Source: Ruminococcus bromii
Lineage (GTDB): Bacteria > Bacillota > Clostridia > Oscillospirales > Acutalibacteraceae
Assembly: GCF_002834235.1 (NCBI RefSeq)
Contig: NZ_NNBY01000032.1
Location: 1 to 64,000, forward strand
Length of the DNA: 64,000 nt
Direction: 5' to 3'
The notes under the pieces are model-generated. The model did not search any database, was not told the DNA's origin, and saw only the letters and a list, made by a program, of their open reading frames with translations. Below are positions 8,430 through 15,832 of the stretch, piece after piece. Within the stretch, counting starts at the first letter, position 1. The number at the start of each line of letters is the position of its first letter. Position numbers and translations under genes: made by a program.

Positions 8430-9404
8430 ATGTCACAGACACAGAAATCAATTGCAGTATTAACAAGCGGCGGCGATGCTCCCGGTATGAATGCGGCTGT
8501 CAGAGCTGTAGTTCGTGCCGGTATAAATAAAGGAATGAAGGTTTACGGTGTTTACCGTGGATATAATGGTTTGCTCAACGGTGATGTTGAGGAAATGAAC
8601 CTCAGAAGTGTATCTGATATCATCGGTAACGGCGGTACAATGCTTTACACAGCAAGAAGCGAAGAGTACGCTACTCCTGCCGGTATTCAGAGAGCTGCCG
8701 ATTTTTGCAGAAGCATCGGTGTAAGCGGTGTTGTTGTAATCGGCGGTGACGGTTCATTCAGAGGTGCTCGTTGCCTTACAAACGCCGGTATTAACTGTAT
8801 CGGTGTTCCCGGCACAATTGATAACGATATTGCCTGCTCCGAATACACGGTTGGTTTTGATACAGCCATGAACACAGCTATTCAGATGGTTGACCGTATC
8901 CGTGATACAGCACAGTCACACGACCGTTGTTCTGTAGTTGAGGTTATGGGCAGACGCTGCGGTGATATTGCTCTCCAGACAGGTATCGCAACAGGTGCTA
9001 CAGCTATCCTCGTTCCTGAGGTTCAGTACAATATCGAAAGAGATGTAATCGCAAGAATCATCAACACTCAGAAAACAGGCAAAAAACACTTTATCGTTGT
9101 TGTTGCCGAGGGTGTCGGCGGTGTAAGAGATCTTGCAAAGTATGTAGAACAGCGTCTTGGTATCGAGGCAAGAGCTACAGTCCTCGGTCATGTACAGCGT
9201 GGCGGTTCTCCGACACTTCGTGACAGAGTTGTTGCAAGCCAGATGGGCTTTAAGGCTGTTGAACTTCTTGAGCAGAATATCGGTAACAGAGTTGTTGCAA
9301 TGCAGGGCGGCAAGATTGTTGATCTTGATATCAACGAAGCACTTGATATGCCTCGTGTGTTTGATGAAGAGCTTTACAAGATTGCTATGACAATTTCTAT
9401 CTGA
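8430..9404 (+). CDS. pfkA: ATP-dependent 6-phosphofructokinase
   Basis: Phosphorylates fructose 6-phosphate to the 1,6-bisphosphate, the committed step of glycolysis. The 324-aa length is typical of bacterial PfkA. Visible motifs are LTSGGDAPGMN at the N-terminus, GGDGS (105-109) with the small glycine that marks ATP rather than pyrophosphate use, PGTIDND (127-133) with the catalytic Asp131, and GHVQRGGSPT. The start is fixed by TATGGAGG 8 nt upstream. It stands alone with its own promoter (8367-8395) and terminator (9428-9460). In many Clostridia it is paired with pyk, which is absent here. Confidence 0.96.
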   Translation: MSQTQKSIAVLTSGGDAPGMNAAVRAVVRAGINKGMKVYGVYRGYNGLLNGDVEEMNLRSVSDIIGNGGTMLYTARSEEYATPAGIQRAADFCRSIGVSGVVVIGGDGSFRGARCLTNAGINCIGVPGTIDNDIACSEYTVGFDTAMNTAIQMVDRIRDTAQSHDRCSVVEVMGRRCGDIALQTGIATGATAILVPEVQYNIERDVIARIINTQKTGKKHFIVVVAEGVGGVRDLAKYVEQRLGIEARATVLGHVQRGGSPTLRDRVVASQMGFKAVELLEQNIGNRVVAMQGGKIVDLDINEALDMPRVFDEELYKIAMTISI

Positions 9405-9427
9405 TTTAAATATAACTCGATTATTTC

Positions 9428-9460
9428 AGGGCGGACATTGTTCGCCCTTTATTTTCTTTT
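9428..9460 (+). terminator. Terminator of pfkA
   Basis: 9-bp stem with one G-U pair (9428-9436 with 9440-9448), ATT loop and a following TTATTTTCTTTT tract. Confidence 0.75.
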
Positions 9461-9503
9461 AGGGTTACGCTACACAGAATTTTCTTGAAAGGAATAATTC
9501 ATA

Positions 9504-11138
9504 ATGCTTGAACAATCTCAAAAGCTGACTGACGGCTTAATTATATATTCCGTTCTTGTTTCAGACTATGAAAAACTTGATTTTAAGAATGATGCACTTG
9601 CGGGTGTCCGTGCAAACTATTTTAATTCAGGCTGCAAAGAGCAAAAAGAAATTACCGAAATCGAACTTCACGGTATGGATTACAAGATGTCTTGTCTGCT
9701 GACGAAGAATGAACCGCTTTCGTGGAAGGTAACAAGGGATAATCGTCCTTATCAGTCCGTAAAAAGGGCAACAGGCGGAGTTTATTCTGTTATAACTTAC
9801 AATGACAGGGGAATTGTATTCAAAAGACAATTTTTTGACCGTAATCATACATGGTTACGCACGGAATATTTTAACAGAAGCATTGCCGATAAGCTTATCA
9901 CGAGAATATATCCACGCAAAGTCAGCGGAATTATAACTCTTGTCACCGAAGATATTGACGATAACGGGATTGTTTCCGTAAAAACTCTTTTCCCGTCTGA
10001 TAAGCAGTCAAACGAAAATTCAAGGGTTTTGATATATTCAAATGTGGGTATGCTCTGGTATGATGCAAGTTTTTTACCGTCAGATATGCCGTTTACGGAG
10101 AAAAAATCCTACGGCAACAGCGGATTTGTGTTTAACGGTGATTTGTTCAAAAATGATTTTGTTCCCGAAAATGCTTATAATCTCGAAGATTGCGCTTATC
10201 TTACGGATGAAGATATTCCAAATGTTTCCGACACGGCTGAACCCGTGAGTAAGAAAGATTATTCGGCATACGATATTATCGAGAAAATTCTTGTTGAGGC
10301 TCACAAAACAAATAAGGATTTGTTCGGTGAAATTATAAATCATACTGCCGAAGAAGATTTTGAACCAGCGGAAGTTAAAATTGTAACAGGCGAGAAAGAC
10401 GAACAGCTTTCGGATGATGAGGTTGAAGAAAATTCTCAAATTTCAGAACATGAAATTTCAGATGATACAGACGCTGTCGCAGAAACAGCAGATGAACAGA
10501 CAGAAGATTCCGAAAATGTTGTAACTGTTGACAGTCCCGACGAAGCTTCCGAAGATGAAGAAACTGATTTTGAAAATGTTGAATCTAATATCGGCACACA
10601 TTGCCAAATAGATGATGTGCCAACAGAAGAATCTGATGAAGAAAATCCTGAAATTGTAAATGAAGAAGAACCCCATTGTGATGTGGTGATTCTTACTAAA
10701 TCGGGAAGATATACCTATTTCGGTAATCTTGATGAAAATAATTGCAGAACAGGCAGAGGCAGAACGGTTTCTCCTGACGGTATGACCTCATATGACGGTG
10801 AATACCTTGATGATAGGCGCAACGGATTCGGTGTTTGCTATTATAACAACGGCAGTATAAATTATGTTGGAAACTGGACCGATAATTCACGCAACGGCGG
10901 CGGTGTCGGTTACAGGCTGAGTGACGGTACAATGCATGCGGGTAAGTGGGATAATAATACTCCTGACGGCTATGGTGCAAGATTTGACAGAAACGGAAAT
11001 CTTATTGATGTGAGCTATTACGAAAACGGTGTTCGCACAGGTAAAAGCGTTTCTTTTGATGAAAACGGCAATATAGTGGTTTCTGTTTATGAGAGCGGAG
11101 AGAAGATTTCTGAATTTCTTGTTGATGCAGAGGTGTAG
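9504..11138 (+). CDS. Acidic protein with C-terminal MORN repeats, function unknown
   Basis: 544 aa with no signal peptide or membrane helix. Residues 1 to about 235 form an unrecognised globular domain rich in beta-prone segments. Residues about 300-405 are a highly acidic low-complexity linker of Glu, Asp and Ser. From about 405 come MORN-type repeats with the YxGxxxxxxxxGxG pattern (for example YDGEYLDDRRNGFGVCYY and YVGNWTDNSRNGGGVGY). MORN repeats often mediate membrane-lipid or protein binding. The RBS is GAAAGGA. The stop codon is 2 nt before an MscS-type channel gene, so the two are almost certainly co-transcribed and may act together at the membrane; that link is inference. No clear promoter was found between 9461 and 9503. 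Confidence 0.7.
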   Translation: MLEQSQKLTDGLIIYSVLVSDYEKLDFKNDALAGVRANYFNSGCKEQKEITEIELHGMDYKMSCLLTKNEPLSWKVTRDNRPYQSVKRATGGVYSVITYNDRGIVFKRQFFDRNHTWLRTEYFNRSIADKLITRIYPRKVSGIITLVTEDIDDNGIVSVKTLFPSDKQSNENSRVLIYSNVGMLWYDASFLPSDMPFTEKKSYGNSGFVFNGDLFKNDFVPENAYNLEDCAYLTDEDIPNVSDTAEPVSKKDYSAYDIIEKILVEAHKTNKDLFGEIINHTAEEDFEPAEVKIVTGEKDEQLSDDEVEENSQISEHEISDDTDAVAETADEQTEDSENVVTVDSPDEASEDEETDFENVESNIGTHCQIDDVPTEESDEENPEIVNEEEPHCDVVILTKSGRYTYFGNLDENNCRTGRGRTVSPDGMTSYDGEYLDDRRNGFGVCYYNNGSINYVGNWTDNSRNGGGVGYRLSDGTMHAGKWDNNTPDGYGARFDRNGNLIDVSYYENGVRTGKSVSFDENGNIVVSVYESGEKISEFLVDAEV

Positions 11139-11140
11139 GT

Positions 11141-11929
11141 ATGAATATCACTGAAGAAAAGTTGCTTGAATATCTTTCAAAGGCTCTTGTGTGTGTAGCT
11201 GTAATTGTTATCGGATATATAATTACCAGGTTGATTATAGGGATTCTCCGAAAAATCCTTAATAAATCACGAATGGACGGTACAGCCGAAGGATTTGTAT
11301 TGTCCGTTCTCAAGGTGATTTTCTATTTCATTGTTGCAGTAACTGCACTCGGGACAATCGGTGTGAATGTTGCGTCGCTTATTACGGCACTCGGTGCGGC
11401 AGCCCTTACAGCAGGTCTTGCATTACAGGATTTGCTGAAAAATGTTGTCAGCGGACTTGTAATTTTGATAAACAAACCGTTTGTGTCGGGTAATATCCTT
11501 GATTTTGAGGGAGTAAAAGGAACGGTTGAGGAAATCAATATTTTCTCAACAACCGTGCATACACTTGATAATAAGCTTGTGACAATTCCTAATTCAAGAC
11601 TCACATCAAACAATGTTGTAAACTGCACAATGGTTGAGCAGAGAAGGGTTGACTGTACCTTCTCGGTAAGTTATGATGATGATATCGACAAGGTGCGTGA
11701 GATTATTCTCAACCTTATGGCAACAAATGAGATGATTTTAAAAGATCCCGAACCTACTGTAAGAGTCGGTGAACATCTTGACAGCGGAGTGCAGATTAAG
11801 GTTTTTGCATGGGCAACTCCTGATGATTACTACGAGGTTTATTTCTTCCTGCAAGAAAATGTCAAGAAAGAGTTTGATAAAAACGGTATCACAATTCCGT
11901 ACCCTCATCTTGTTATTGCCAAAGATTAA
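11141..11929 (+). CDS. Small-conductance mechanosensitive channel, MscS family
   Basis: 262 aa, the length of a minimal MscS. It has three hydrophobic segments. The pore-lining third helix carries the alanine/glycine packing pattern (TALGAAALTAGLALQ) and is followed by the beta domain with VSGLVILINKPFVSGN. The C-terminal alpha/beta domain ends in IPYPHLV, close to the family PxP ending. It would release solutes on hypo-osmotic shock. It starts 2 nt after the MORN-protein stop and ends at a terminator (11977-12010). Confidence 0.9.
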   Translation: MNITEEKLLEYLSKALVCVAVIVIGYIITRLIIGILRKILNKSRMDGTAEGFVLSVLKVIFYFIVAVTALGTIGVNVASLITALGAAALTAGLALQDLLKNVVSGLVILINKPFVSGNILDFEGVKGTVEEINIFSTTVHTLDNKLVTIPNSRLTSNNVVNCTMVEQRRVDCTFSVSYDDDIDKVREIILNLMATNEMILKDPEPTVRVGEHLDSGVQIKVFAWATPDDYYEVYFFLQENVKKEFDKNGITIPYPHLVIAKD

Positions 11930-11976
11930 AATTATTAAATTCCAAATTAAATATTACGAAAAATTCCGTAAATAAT

Positions 11977-12010
11977 AATGGTGCTGTTGATTCAGTACCA
12001 TTTTATTTTT
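11977..12010 (+). terminator. Terminator after mscS-like gene
   Basis: 10-bp stem with one G-U pair (11977-11986 with 11993-12002), 6-nt loop, then TTTTATTTTT. Confidence 0.7.
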
Positions 12011-12026
12011 ATAAGGATTGATTAGT

Positions 12027-12350
12027 TTGAAAAAATTTTTAGGTCTGTTTGCCGTAGCTTTAATTTCAGTATGTTTTATCACTGGTTGCGGCAATGATAA
12101 AAACGACAGTATGACTGACACAACAAGTCAGACTTCACAAACATCAAATACGCAGGAAACTTCAAAAAGTATGACTGAAAACGGAGAAGTTTCAGATTCG
12201 GACGGTTTTATCGGTAACGAAGAAAATGAAACAGGAAATTCGGGTTCGGATATGATGGATGATATTGAAGACGGAATTGACGATATTATGGGTGACGGAG
12301 ATAATAATGATTCTGATACTGTCACCAATCCCTCAGATACTGTTTTATAA
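12027..12350 (+). CDS. Small acidic lipoprotein, function unknown
   Basis: 107 aa. A basic start (MKKFLGLF), a short hydrophobic core and the lipobox ITGC (Cys21) mark a type II signal peptide. The mature protein is almost entirely Ser/Thr/Asp/Glu/Gly/Asn low complexity with no domain. The start is TTG at 12027, chosen over the in-frame TTG at 12018 because AAGGA lies at 12013-12017 with 9-nt spacing and because it gives a proper signal peptide. It sits between the mscS terminator and a bidirectional terminator. No promoter is obvious. Confidence 0.7.
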   Translation: MKKFLGLFAVALISVCFITGCGNDKNDSMTDTTSQTSQTSNTQETSKSMTENGEVSDSDGFIGNEENETGNSGSDMMDDIEDGIDDIMGDGDNNDSDTVTNPSDTVL

Positions 12351-12393
12351 AAACGAGAGCAGCAGGACAAAATTGCCTGTTGCTCTCGTTTTT
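12349..12393. terminator. Bidirectional terminator between convergent genes
   Basis: 18-bp stem with one G-U pair (12349-12366 with 12376-12393). A-runs on one side and T-runs on the other serve both strands. It separates the lipoprotein gene (plus) from sigE (minus). Confidence 0.85.
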
Positions 12394-12431
12394 AATACGA
12401 AATATGTTATTGGTTCGAGTTCAGACAAAAA

Positions 12432-13133
12432 TCATACTGCTTTGTCAAGGTCAATTTTTAATTGGCGAATAATTTTCTTTTCAAGCCTTGATATGTAGGA
12501 CTGCGAAATTCCAAGCTTGTCGGCAACCTGCTTTTGCGTGTGTTCCTTTCGTCCGTTAAGCCCGAACCTTAACTCCATAATAAGACATTCTCGGTCACGA
12601 AGCTTTGAAACTGCCTGCAAAACAAGACTTTTTTCAAGCTCGCATTCAATATTTCTGTTTACCGTGTCAGGATCGCTTCCGAGAACATCGCATAAGAGCA
12701 GTTCATTGCCATCCCAGTCCGTGTTCAGCGGTTCGTCAATCGATACCTCGTTTTTCAGTTGCGATGATTTTCGTAAAAACATCAGAATTTCGTTTTCAAT
12801 ACATCTTGATGCGTAGGTTGCAAGCTTAATATTCTTTTCGGGAGAAAAGGTGTTCACCGCCTTGATAAGCCCGATTGTGCCTATTGAAATCAAATCCTCC
12901 GCACTTGCATTCGGAGTTTCAAACTTTTTTGCAATATATACCACAAGTCTTAAATTGTGGACAATAAGCGGTTCTCTTGCCTTACTGTCTCCTTTTGCAA
13001 TATTCTCCATAATATGCTGTTCTTCTTCTCGTGTAAGCGGTGGGGGGAGAGTTTTACTGCCGTTAATGTAGAATATTTCATTTTCAATAACGAGTGCAAA
13101 TCGGATTTTCTGAATAACCTTCATTAAAAACAT
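12432..13133 (-). CDS. sigE: Sporulation mother-cell sigma factor SigE precursor
   Basis: 233 aa sigma-70 family protein, closely similar to Bacillus subtilis pro-sigma-E. Shared segments include [13 protein letters not shown] (region 2.1), [17 protein letters not shown] and [17 protein letters not shown] (region 2), and the helix-turn-helix [20 protein letters not shown] of region 4. By alignment with the Bacillus cleavage site the pro-sequence would end near Glu19, before IFYINGS, so it is about 8 residues shorter than in Bacillus. The ATG at 13133 follows AGGAG. It lies 10 nt downstream of spoIIGA, which encodes its processing protease. It drives early mother-cell transcription. The sigG gene that often follows is not here. 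Confidence 0.95.
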   Translation of the reverse strand: MFLMKVIQKIRFALVIENEIFYINGSKTLPPPLTREEEQHIMENIAKGDSKAREPLIVHNLRLVVYIAKKFETPNASAEDLISIGTIGLIKAVNTFSPEKNIKLATYASRCIENEILMFLRKSSQLKNEVSIDEPLNTDWDGNELLLCDVLGSDPDTVNRNIECELEKSLVLQAVSKLRDRECLIMELRFGLNGRKEHTQKQVADKLGISQSYISRLEKKIIRQLKIDLDKAV

Positions 13134-13143
13134 AACATTGCTC

Positions 13144-13947
13144 CTATTCTGATATTTTTACAAGTTCGTACGGTATGATTGCCTTAACATCTCCTTTCAA
13201 TACATCATTACATATGCCTATATAAATGCTTTTGCAGATTTCCTTGCCATCAATTTTAACCTTATCGGGAGGAAATCCTTTTACAATTCCGTTTCCGCCA
13301 AGGCTTTCAAACGGAATAATCCTTGTTTTGGTTTCATCGGGAACATAGTCATCAAAAATATTTTGTTCAGCAATAATGACATAATTTCCCGAAAACGGTT
13401 CAACAAGGTTGCAACCCGTATCAATCTTTGCAGGGAAAAAATAGCTTTGTTCGTTAACCTTGATTTCAACTTTGCAAACTCCCGAACCGTTGCCCCCCTT
13501 CGTCAATATTTTCGTCAATTTGAGAATATAATAACAGACAAGAGTTAAAATAATCAGGAGGACGGGCGAAATGTTAAAATACACTGTGTCGTTGTATACT
13601 TCCATACATTTCGGTTTGAAAGCGTTGTACAGAAACATCATAATTCCGCAGAATGAAAATGAGAGAGAAAGAAACACGGATATTCGTTTGATAAAACACT
13701 TAAACGAACACTTGCCGAATGCACATAACACAATTCCGGCGGCACATAAAACATCGATAGGTATATTCAAAAAGAAAGGCAGGGGAGGGAAAAGTGCAAT
13801 AAGACTTTGCACTCCCCCCAGAAGCGACGCAAGCAACATTTTTTTAAACGAAGTGTTGATACAAAGCGCCTTTTTGGTGCATAAAATAAGTATAAAGTCA
13901 ATGAAAACATTTACGGTAATCAGTACATCTATGTAAACAGATTTCAT
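13144..13947 (-). CDS. spoIIGA: Sigma-E processing peptidase SpoIIGA
   Basis: 267 aa. About five hydrophobic helices fill the N-terminal half (1-145). A C-terminal aspartic protease domain carries [12 protein letters not shown] with the catalytic DTG at 176-178. In the family this membrane protease dimerises in the septum and removes the sigma-E pro-sequence when activated by forespore SpoIIR. The ATG follows AGGGGG. Its stop codon overlaps the RBS of sigE, giving the classic spoIIGA-sigE operon. The upstream promoter has a long spacer and a Spo0A-like box. Confidence 0.93.
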   Translation of the reverse strand: MKSVYIDVLITVNVFIDFILILCTKKALCINTSFKKMLLASLLGGVQSLIALFPPLPFFLNIPIDVLCAAGIVLCAFGKCSFKCFIKRISVFLSLSFSFCGIMMFLYNAFKPKCMEVYNDTVYFNISPVLLIILTLVCYYILKLTKILTKGGNGSGVCKVEIKVNEQSYFFPAKIDTGCNLVEPFSGNYVIIAEQNIFDDYVPDETKTRIIPFESLGGNGIVKGFPPDKVKIDGKEICKSIYIGICNDVLKGDVKAIIPYELVKISE

Positions 13948-14008
13948 TTTATTCCCCCTGCGGAATGCTGTTCTAATAACATTTCCATTAAATTTATTAC
14001 CTTTGCTT

Positions 14009-14041
14009 ATTATCTCACAAGCGGAAAATAATAATTGTCAA
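14009..14041 (-). promoter_or_regulatory. spoIIG-type promoter with long spacer
   Basis: On the minus strand TTGACA (14041-14036) and GATAAT (14014-14009) are separated by 21 nt instead of 17. The spoIIG promoter of B. subtilis is known for a 22-nt spacer and needs phosphorylated Spo0A. The spacing and the overlapping Spo0A-like box fit the same logic. This is a motif-level prediction. Confidence 0.5.
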
Positions 14042-14042
14042 A
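14035..14042 (+). promoter_or_regulatory. Candidate Spo0A box
   Basis: TTGTCAAA matches the 0A-box core TTGTCRAA exactly, read on the plus strand. It overlaps the -35 element of the spoIIGA promoter and lies just upstream of the small divergent gene. Confidence 0.4.
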
Positions 14043-14063
14043 ATATGGTCAGGAGGTAAATTA

Positions 14064-14150
14064 TTGATTGCAGGATTAATTATCGGATTGTTTATAGGCG
14101 GATTTGTCGGCGTAAGTGTAATGTGCCTTTTATATTACACAAGGGACTGA
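14064..14150 (+). CDS. 28-aa single-helix membrane protein (DUF3789-like)
   Basis: A perfect AGGAGG (14051-14056) sits 7 nt before a TTG start. The ORF encodes a single hydrophobic helix with a GLFIGGFVGV glycine zipper and a short polar tail (YYTRD). The pattern resembles the tiny DUF3789-type membrane proteins of Clostridia, which have no known function. The gene is divergent from spoIIGA and is followed by a terminator. The RBS quality and composition support a real gene despite its size. Confidence 0.6.
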   Translation: MIAGLIIGLFIGGFVGVSVMCLLYYTRD

Positions 14151-14151
14151 C

Positions 14152-14189
14152 AAAAGAAAAGCGTGCAGTTTAATTCAGACTGCACGCTT
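14152..14189. terminator. Terminator between the small ORF and the DegV gene
   Basis: Perfect 11-bp stem (14159-14169 with 14179-14189). On the minus strand it continues into TTTTCTTTTG, ending the degV transcript. On the plus strand the T-tract is weaker. Confidence 0.75.
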
Positions 14190-14213
14190 ATTGCATATTT
14201 TGCTGTATTTTGA

Positions 14214-15086
14214 TTATGATTTAAGGTTTCTTGTGCCGAGGAAAAGGACTGCCAGCATTCCCGAACCTACATGAGTACCGATTACAGGACCGATATCCGT
14301 CATGACAACTTCCTTGCACTTACCCTTGATTGCCTTTTTAAGTTCTTCGGCGCCTTCCGGATTATCCGCATTGGCAACCATAACAACGCTGTCTTTGAGA
14401 TTTTCGGCGTCTCTTTCAAGGTGTTTTACGAGAGCCGGAACAACATTGCTCTTACCTCTGATTTTTGCAACATTGATAAGATGACCTTCATCGTCAACAC
14501 TGAGGAGCGGTTTAATTTGCAAAGCTTTGCCGAATGTTGCGGAAACAGCGGAAATTCTACCGCCTCTCTTGAGTTGATCAAGGTCTTCAACAACAAACCA
14601 ATGACATACTTTTATACGGGTGTCTTCAATGTATTCTTTTAGTTCGTCAATTGTAGTGCCTTCGCTGTATTTTTTGCCTGCAAGGTAGATGAGAAGCCCA
14701 AGTCCTGCCGAATCGCAAAGAGAATCAATTGCAATAATCTTTCTGTCCGGATAAACTTCCTTTAAATCCTTAACAGCCATCATACAGGTGTTGTATGTTC
14801 CGCTCAAACCTGTTGAAATGCCTGTGTAAATGATATCTTTGCCGGCTTTAAGATAGTTTTCAAAGCTCTTGTAAAAGCTGTCATAGTTAATCTGTGTTGT
14901 CTTTGAATCAATACCATCTTTAAGCTTACTGTAGAATTCCGAGAGGCTCATCATTCTGCAATCCGGATAATGAAGATAGGACTTGTCCTCCATATGAAAT
15001 TCCATCGGAAGAACTTCAACGCCGATTTCGTTAACAAGCTCCTGTGTAAGGTCGCAGGAGGCATCTGTCATAAATACATAATTCAT
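14214..15086 (-). CDS. DegV family fatty-acid-binding protein
   Basis: 290 aa, full length for the family. Motifs are TDASCDLTQEL at the N-terminus, STGLSGTYN (fatty-acid headgroup region), QLKRGGRIS and the C-terminal GTHVGSGM. DegV/FakB proteins bind a single fatty acid and present it to the kinase FakA, which feeds exogenous fatty acids into phospholipid synthesis. The ATG is preceded by AAGGAG. It has its own promoter (15124-15152) and terminator. Whether it works with a FakA encoded elsewhere cannot be judged here. Confidence 0.9.
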   Translation of the reverse strand: MNYVFMTDASCDLTQELVNEIGVEVLPMEFHMEDKSYLHYPDCRMMSLSEFYSKLKDGIDSKTTQINYDSFYKSFENYLKAGKDIIYTGISTGLSGTYNTCMMAVKDLKEVYPDRKIIAIDSLCDSAGLGLLIYLAGKKYSEGTTIDELKEYIEDTRIKVCHWFVVEDLDQLKRGGRISAVSATFGKALQIKPLLSVDDEGHLINVAKIRGKSNVVPALVKHLERDAENLKDSVVMVANADNPEGAEELKKAIKGKCKEVVMTDIGPVIGTHVGSGMLAVLFLGTRNLKS

Positions 15087-15123
15087 AATTATCGCTCCTT
15101 TTTTGCGAAAATATTGTGATTCA

Positions 15124-15152
15124 ATTCTAACAAATTATGATATAAATGTCAA
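15124..15152 (-). promoter_or_regulatory. Sigma-A promoter for the DegV gene
   Basis: On the minus strand perfect TTGACA (15152-15147), a 17-nt spacer and TAGAAT (15129-15124). Confidence 0.75.
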
Positions 15153-15155
15153 TGA

Positions 15156-15184
15156 ATATAATGACCGTTCCTTTTCATATATAT
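15156..15184 (+). promoter_or_regulatory. Possible sigma-E promoter for the PRC-barrel gene
   Basis: ATATAAT (15156-15162), 13 nt, then CATATATAT (15176-15184). This resembles the sigma-E pattern (-35 ATATTn, 13-15 nt, -10 CATACAnT). Its position, about 30 nt before the ylmC-like start, is right for a promoter. The region is AT-rich, so chance is possible. Confidence 0.35.
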
Positions 15185-15215
15185 GTATATCAAAAACAGA
15201 TTTCGGAGTGGTTAT

Positions 15216-15503
15216 ATGAATTGCAGATTTACCGATTTAAGACATAAGGAAGTCATAAGCGCCTGTGACGGAACAAGAATAGGATTTATCGACGATGTTA
15301 TTGTGGATACCAAATGCGCAACTGTTGTGTCAATTGTTATTTTTGGCAGACCGGGATTTTTTAGTCTGGTGGGAAAATGTCAGGACTACATAATTCCGTG
15401 GGAGAAAATTGACCTCATAGGAGAGGATACGGTAATCATCAGCTGCCAGACTCCAAAGCCAGTAAAAAAGCCGAAAAAACCCCGTTTTGGGGCTAAATTT
15501 TGA
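15216..15503 (+). CDS. ylmC: PRC-barrel protein, YlmC/YmxH sporulation family
   Basis: 95 aa. The PRC-barrel domain starts with FTDLRHKEVI and contains DGTRIGFIDDVIVD and YIIPWEKIDLIGEDTVII, the signature of the YlmC/YmxH family found in endospore formers. Biochemical role unknown. The start was placed at the ATG at 15216, behind GGAGTGG, rather than 11 codons upstream, because homologues begin with this segment and the upstream codons have no RBS. It ends in a Lys/Pro-rich tail. A possible sigma-E promoter lies upstream. Confidence 0.8.
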   Translation: MNCRFTDLRHKEVISACDGTRIGFIDDVIVDTKCATVVSIVIFGRPGFFSLVGKCQDYIIPWEKIDLIGEDTVIISCQTPKPVKKPKKPRFGAKF

Positions 15504-15683
15504 ATTTTTTCAAATTTTCGCATTAAGGCAAAATAACCTAAGAAATATTTGCTAAATTATGCATAATGCACAAATCATTATTTTTTTAAGAAATTAAAAC
15601 CACATAAGTAACATTTCGGTTACAATTGTTACAATTTATCTTCCCCTGTCAAACTTGCAATTTTCAAAAGTTTGTGCTTTAAT

Positions 15684-15697
15684 ACAATTGCAATTGT
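15684..15697. promoter_or_regulatory. 14-bp perfect palindrome upstream of the SleB-like gene
   Basis: ACAATTGCAATTGT is a perfect dyad, a candidate operator. The 329-nt gap 15504-15832 also contains GTAAC/GTTAC elements at 15607-15632 that can pair with each other. No ORF with an RBS and no recognised riboswitch was found in it. A clean sigma-A promoter could not be assigned. Confidence 0.3.
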
Positions 15698-15832
15698 GTG
15701 TTTGATAAAATTTTACGACTAAAGGACTTGGCACATTTTTAAACAGATAACTACATCTTGTATATACGCTTGCTTTTGACGGCAGTTATAGTAGTCACCT
15801 TAATGTGCAAAAATCACAGGGAGGATAAATTT

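Noticed and set aside
15504..15832. c-di-AMP (ydaO-type) riboswitch upstream of the cell wall hydrolase
   Set aside because: Such riboswitches are frequent before hydrolase genes, but none of the conserved GC-rich elements of the class is present.
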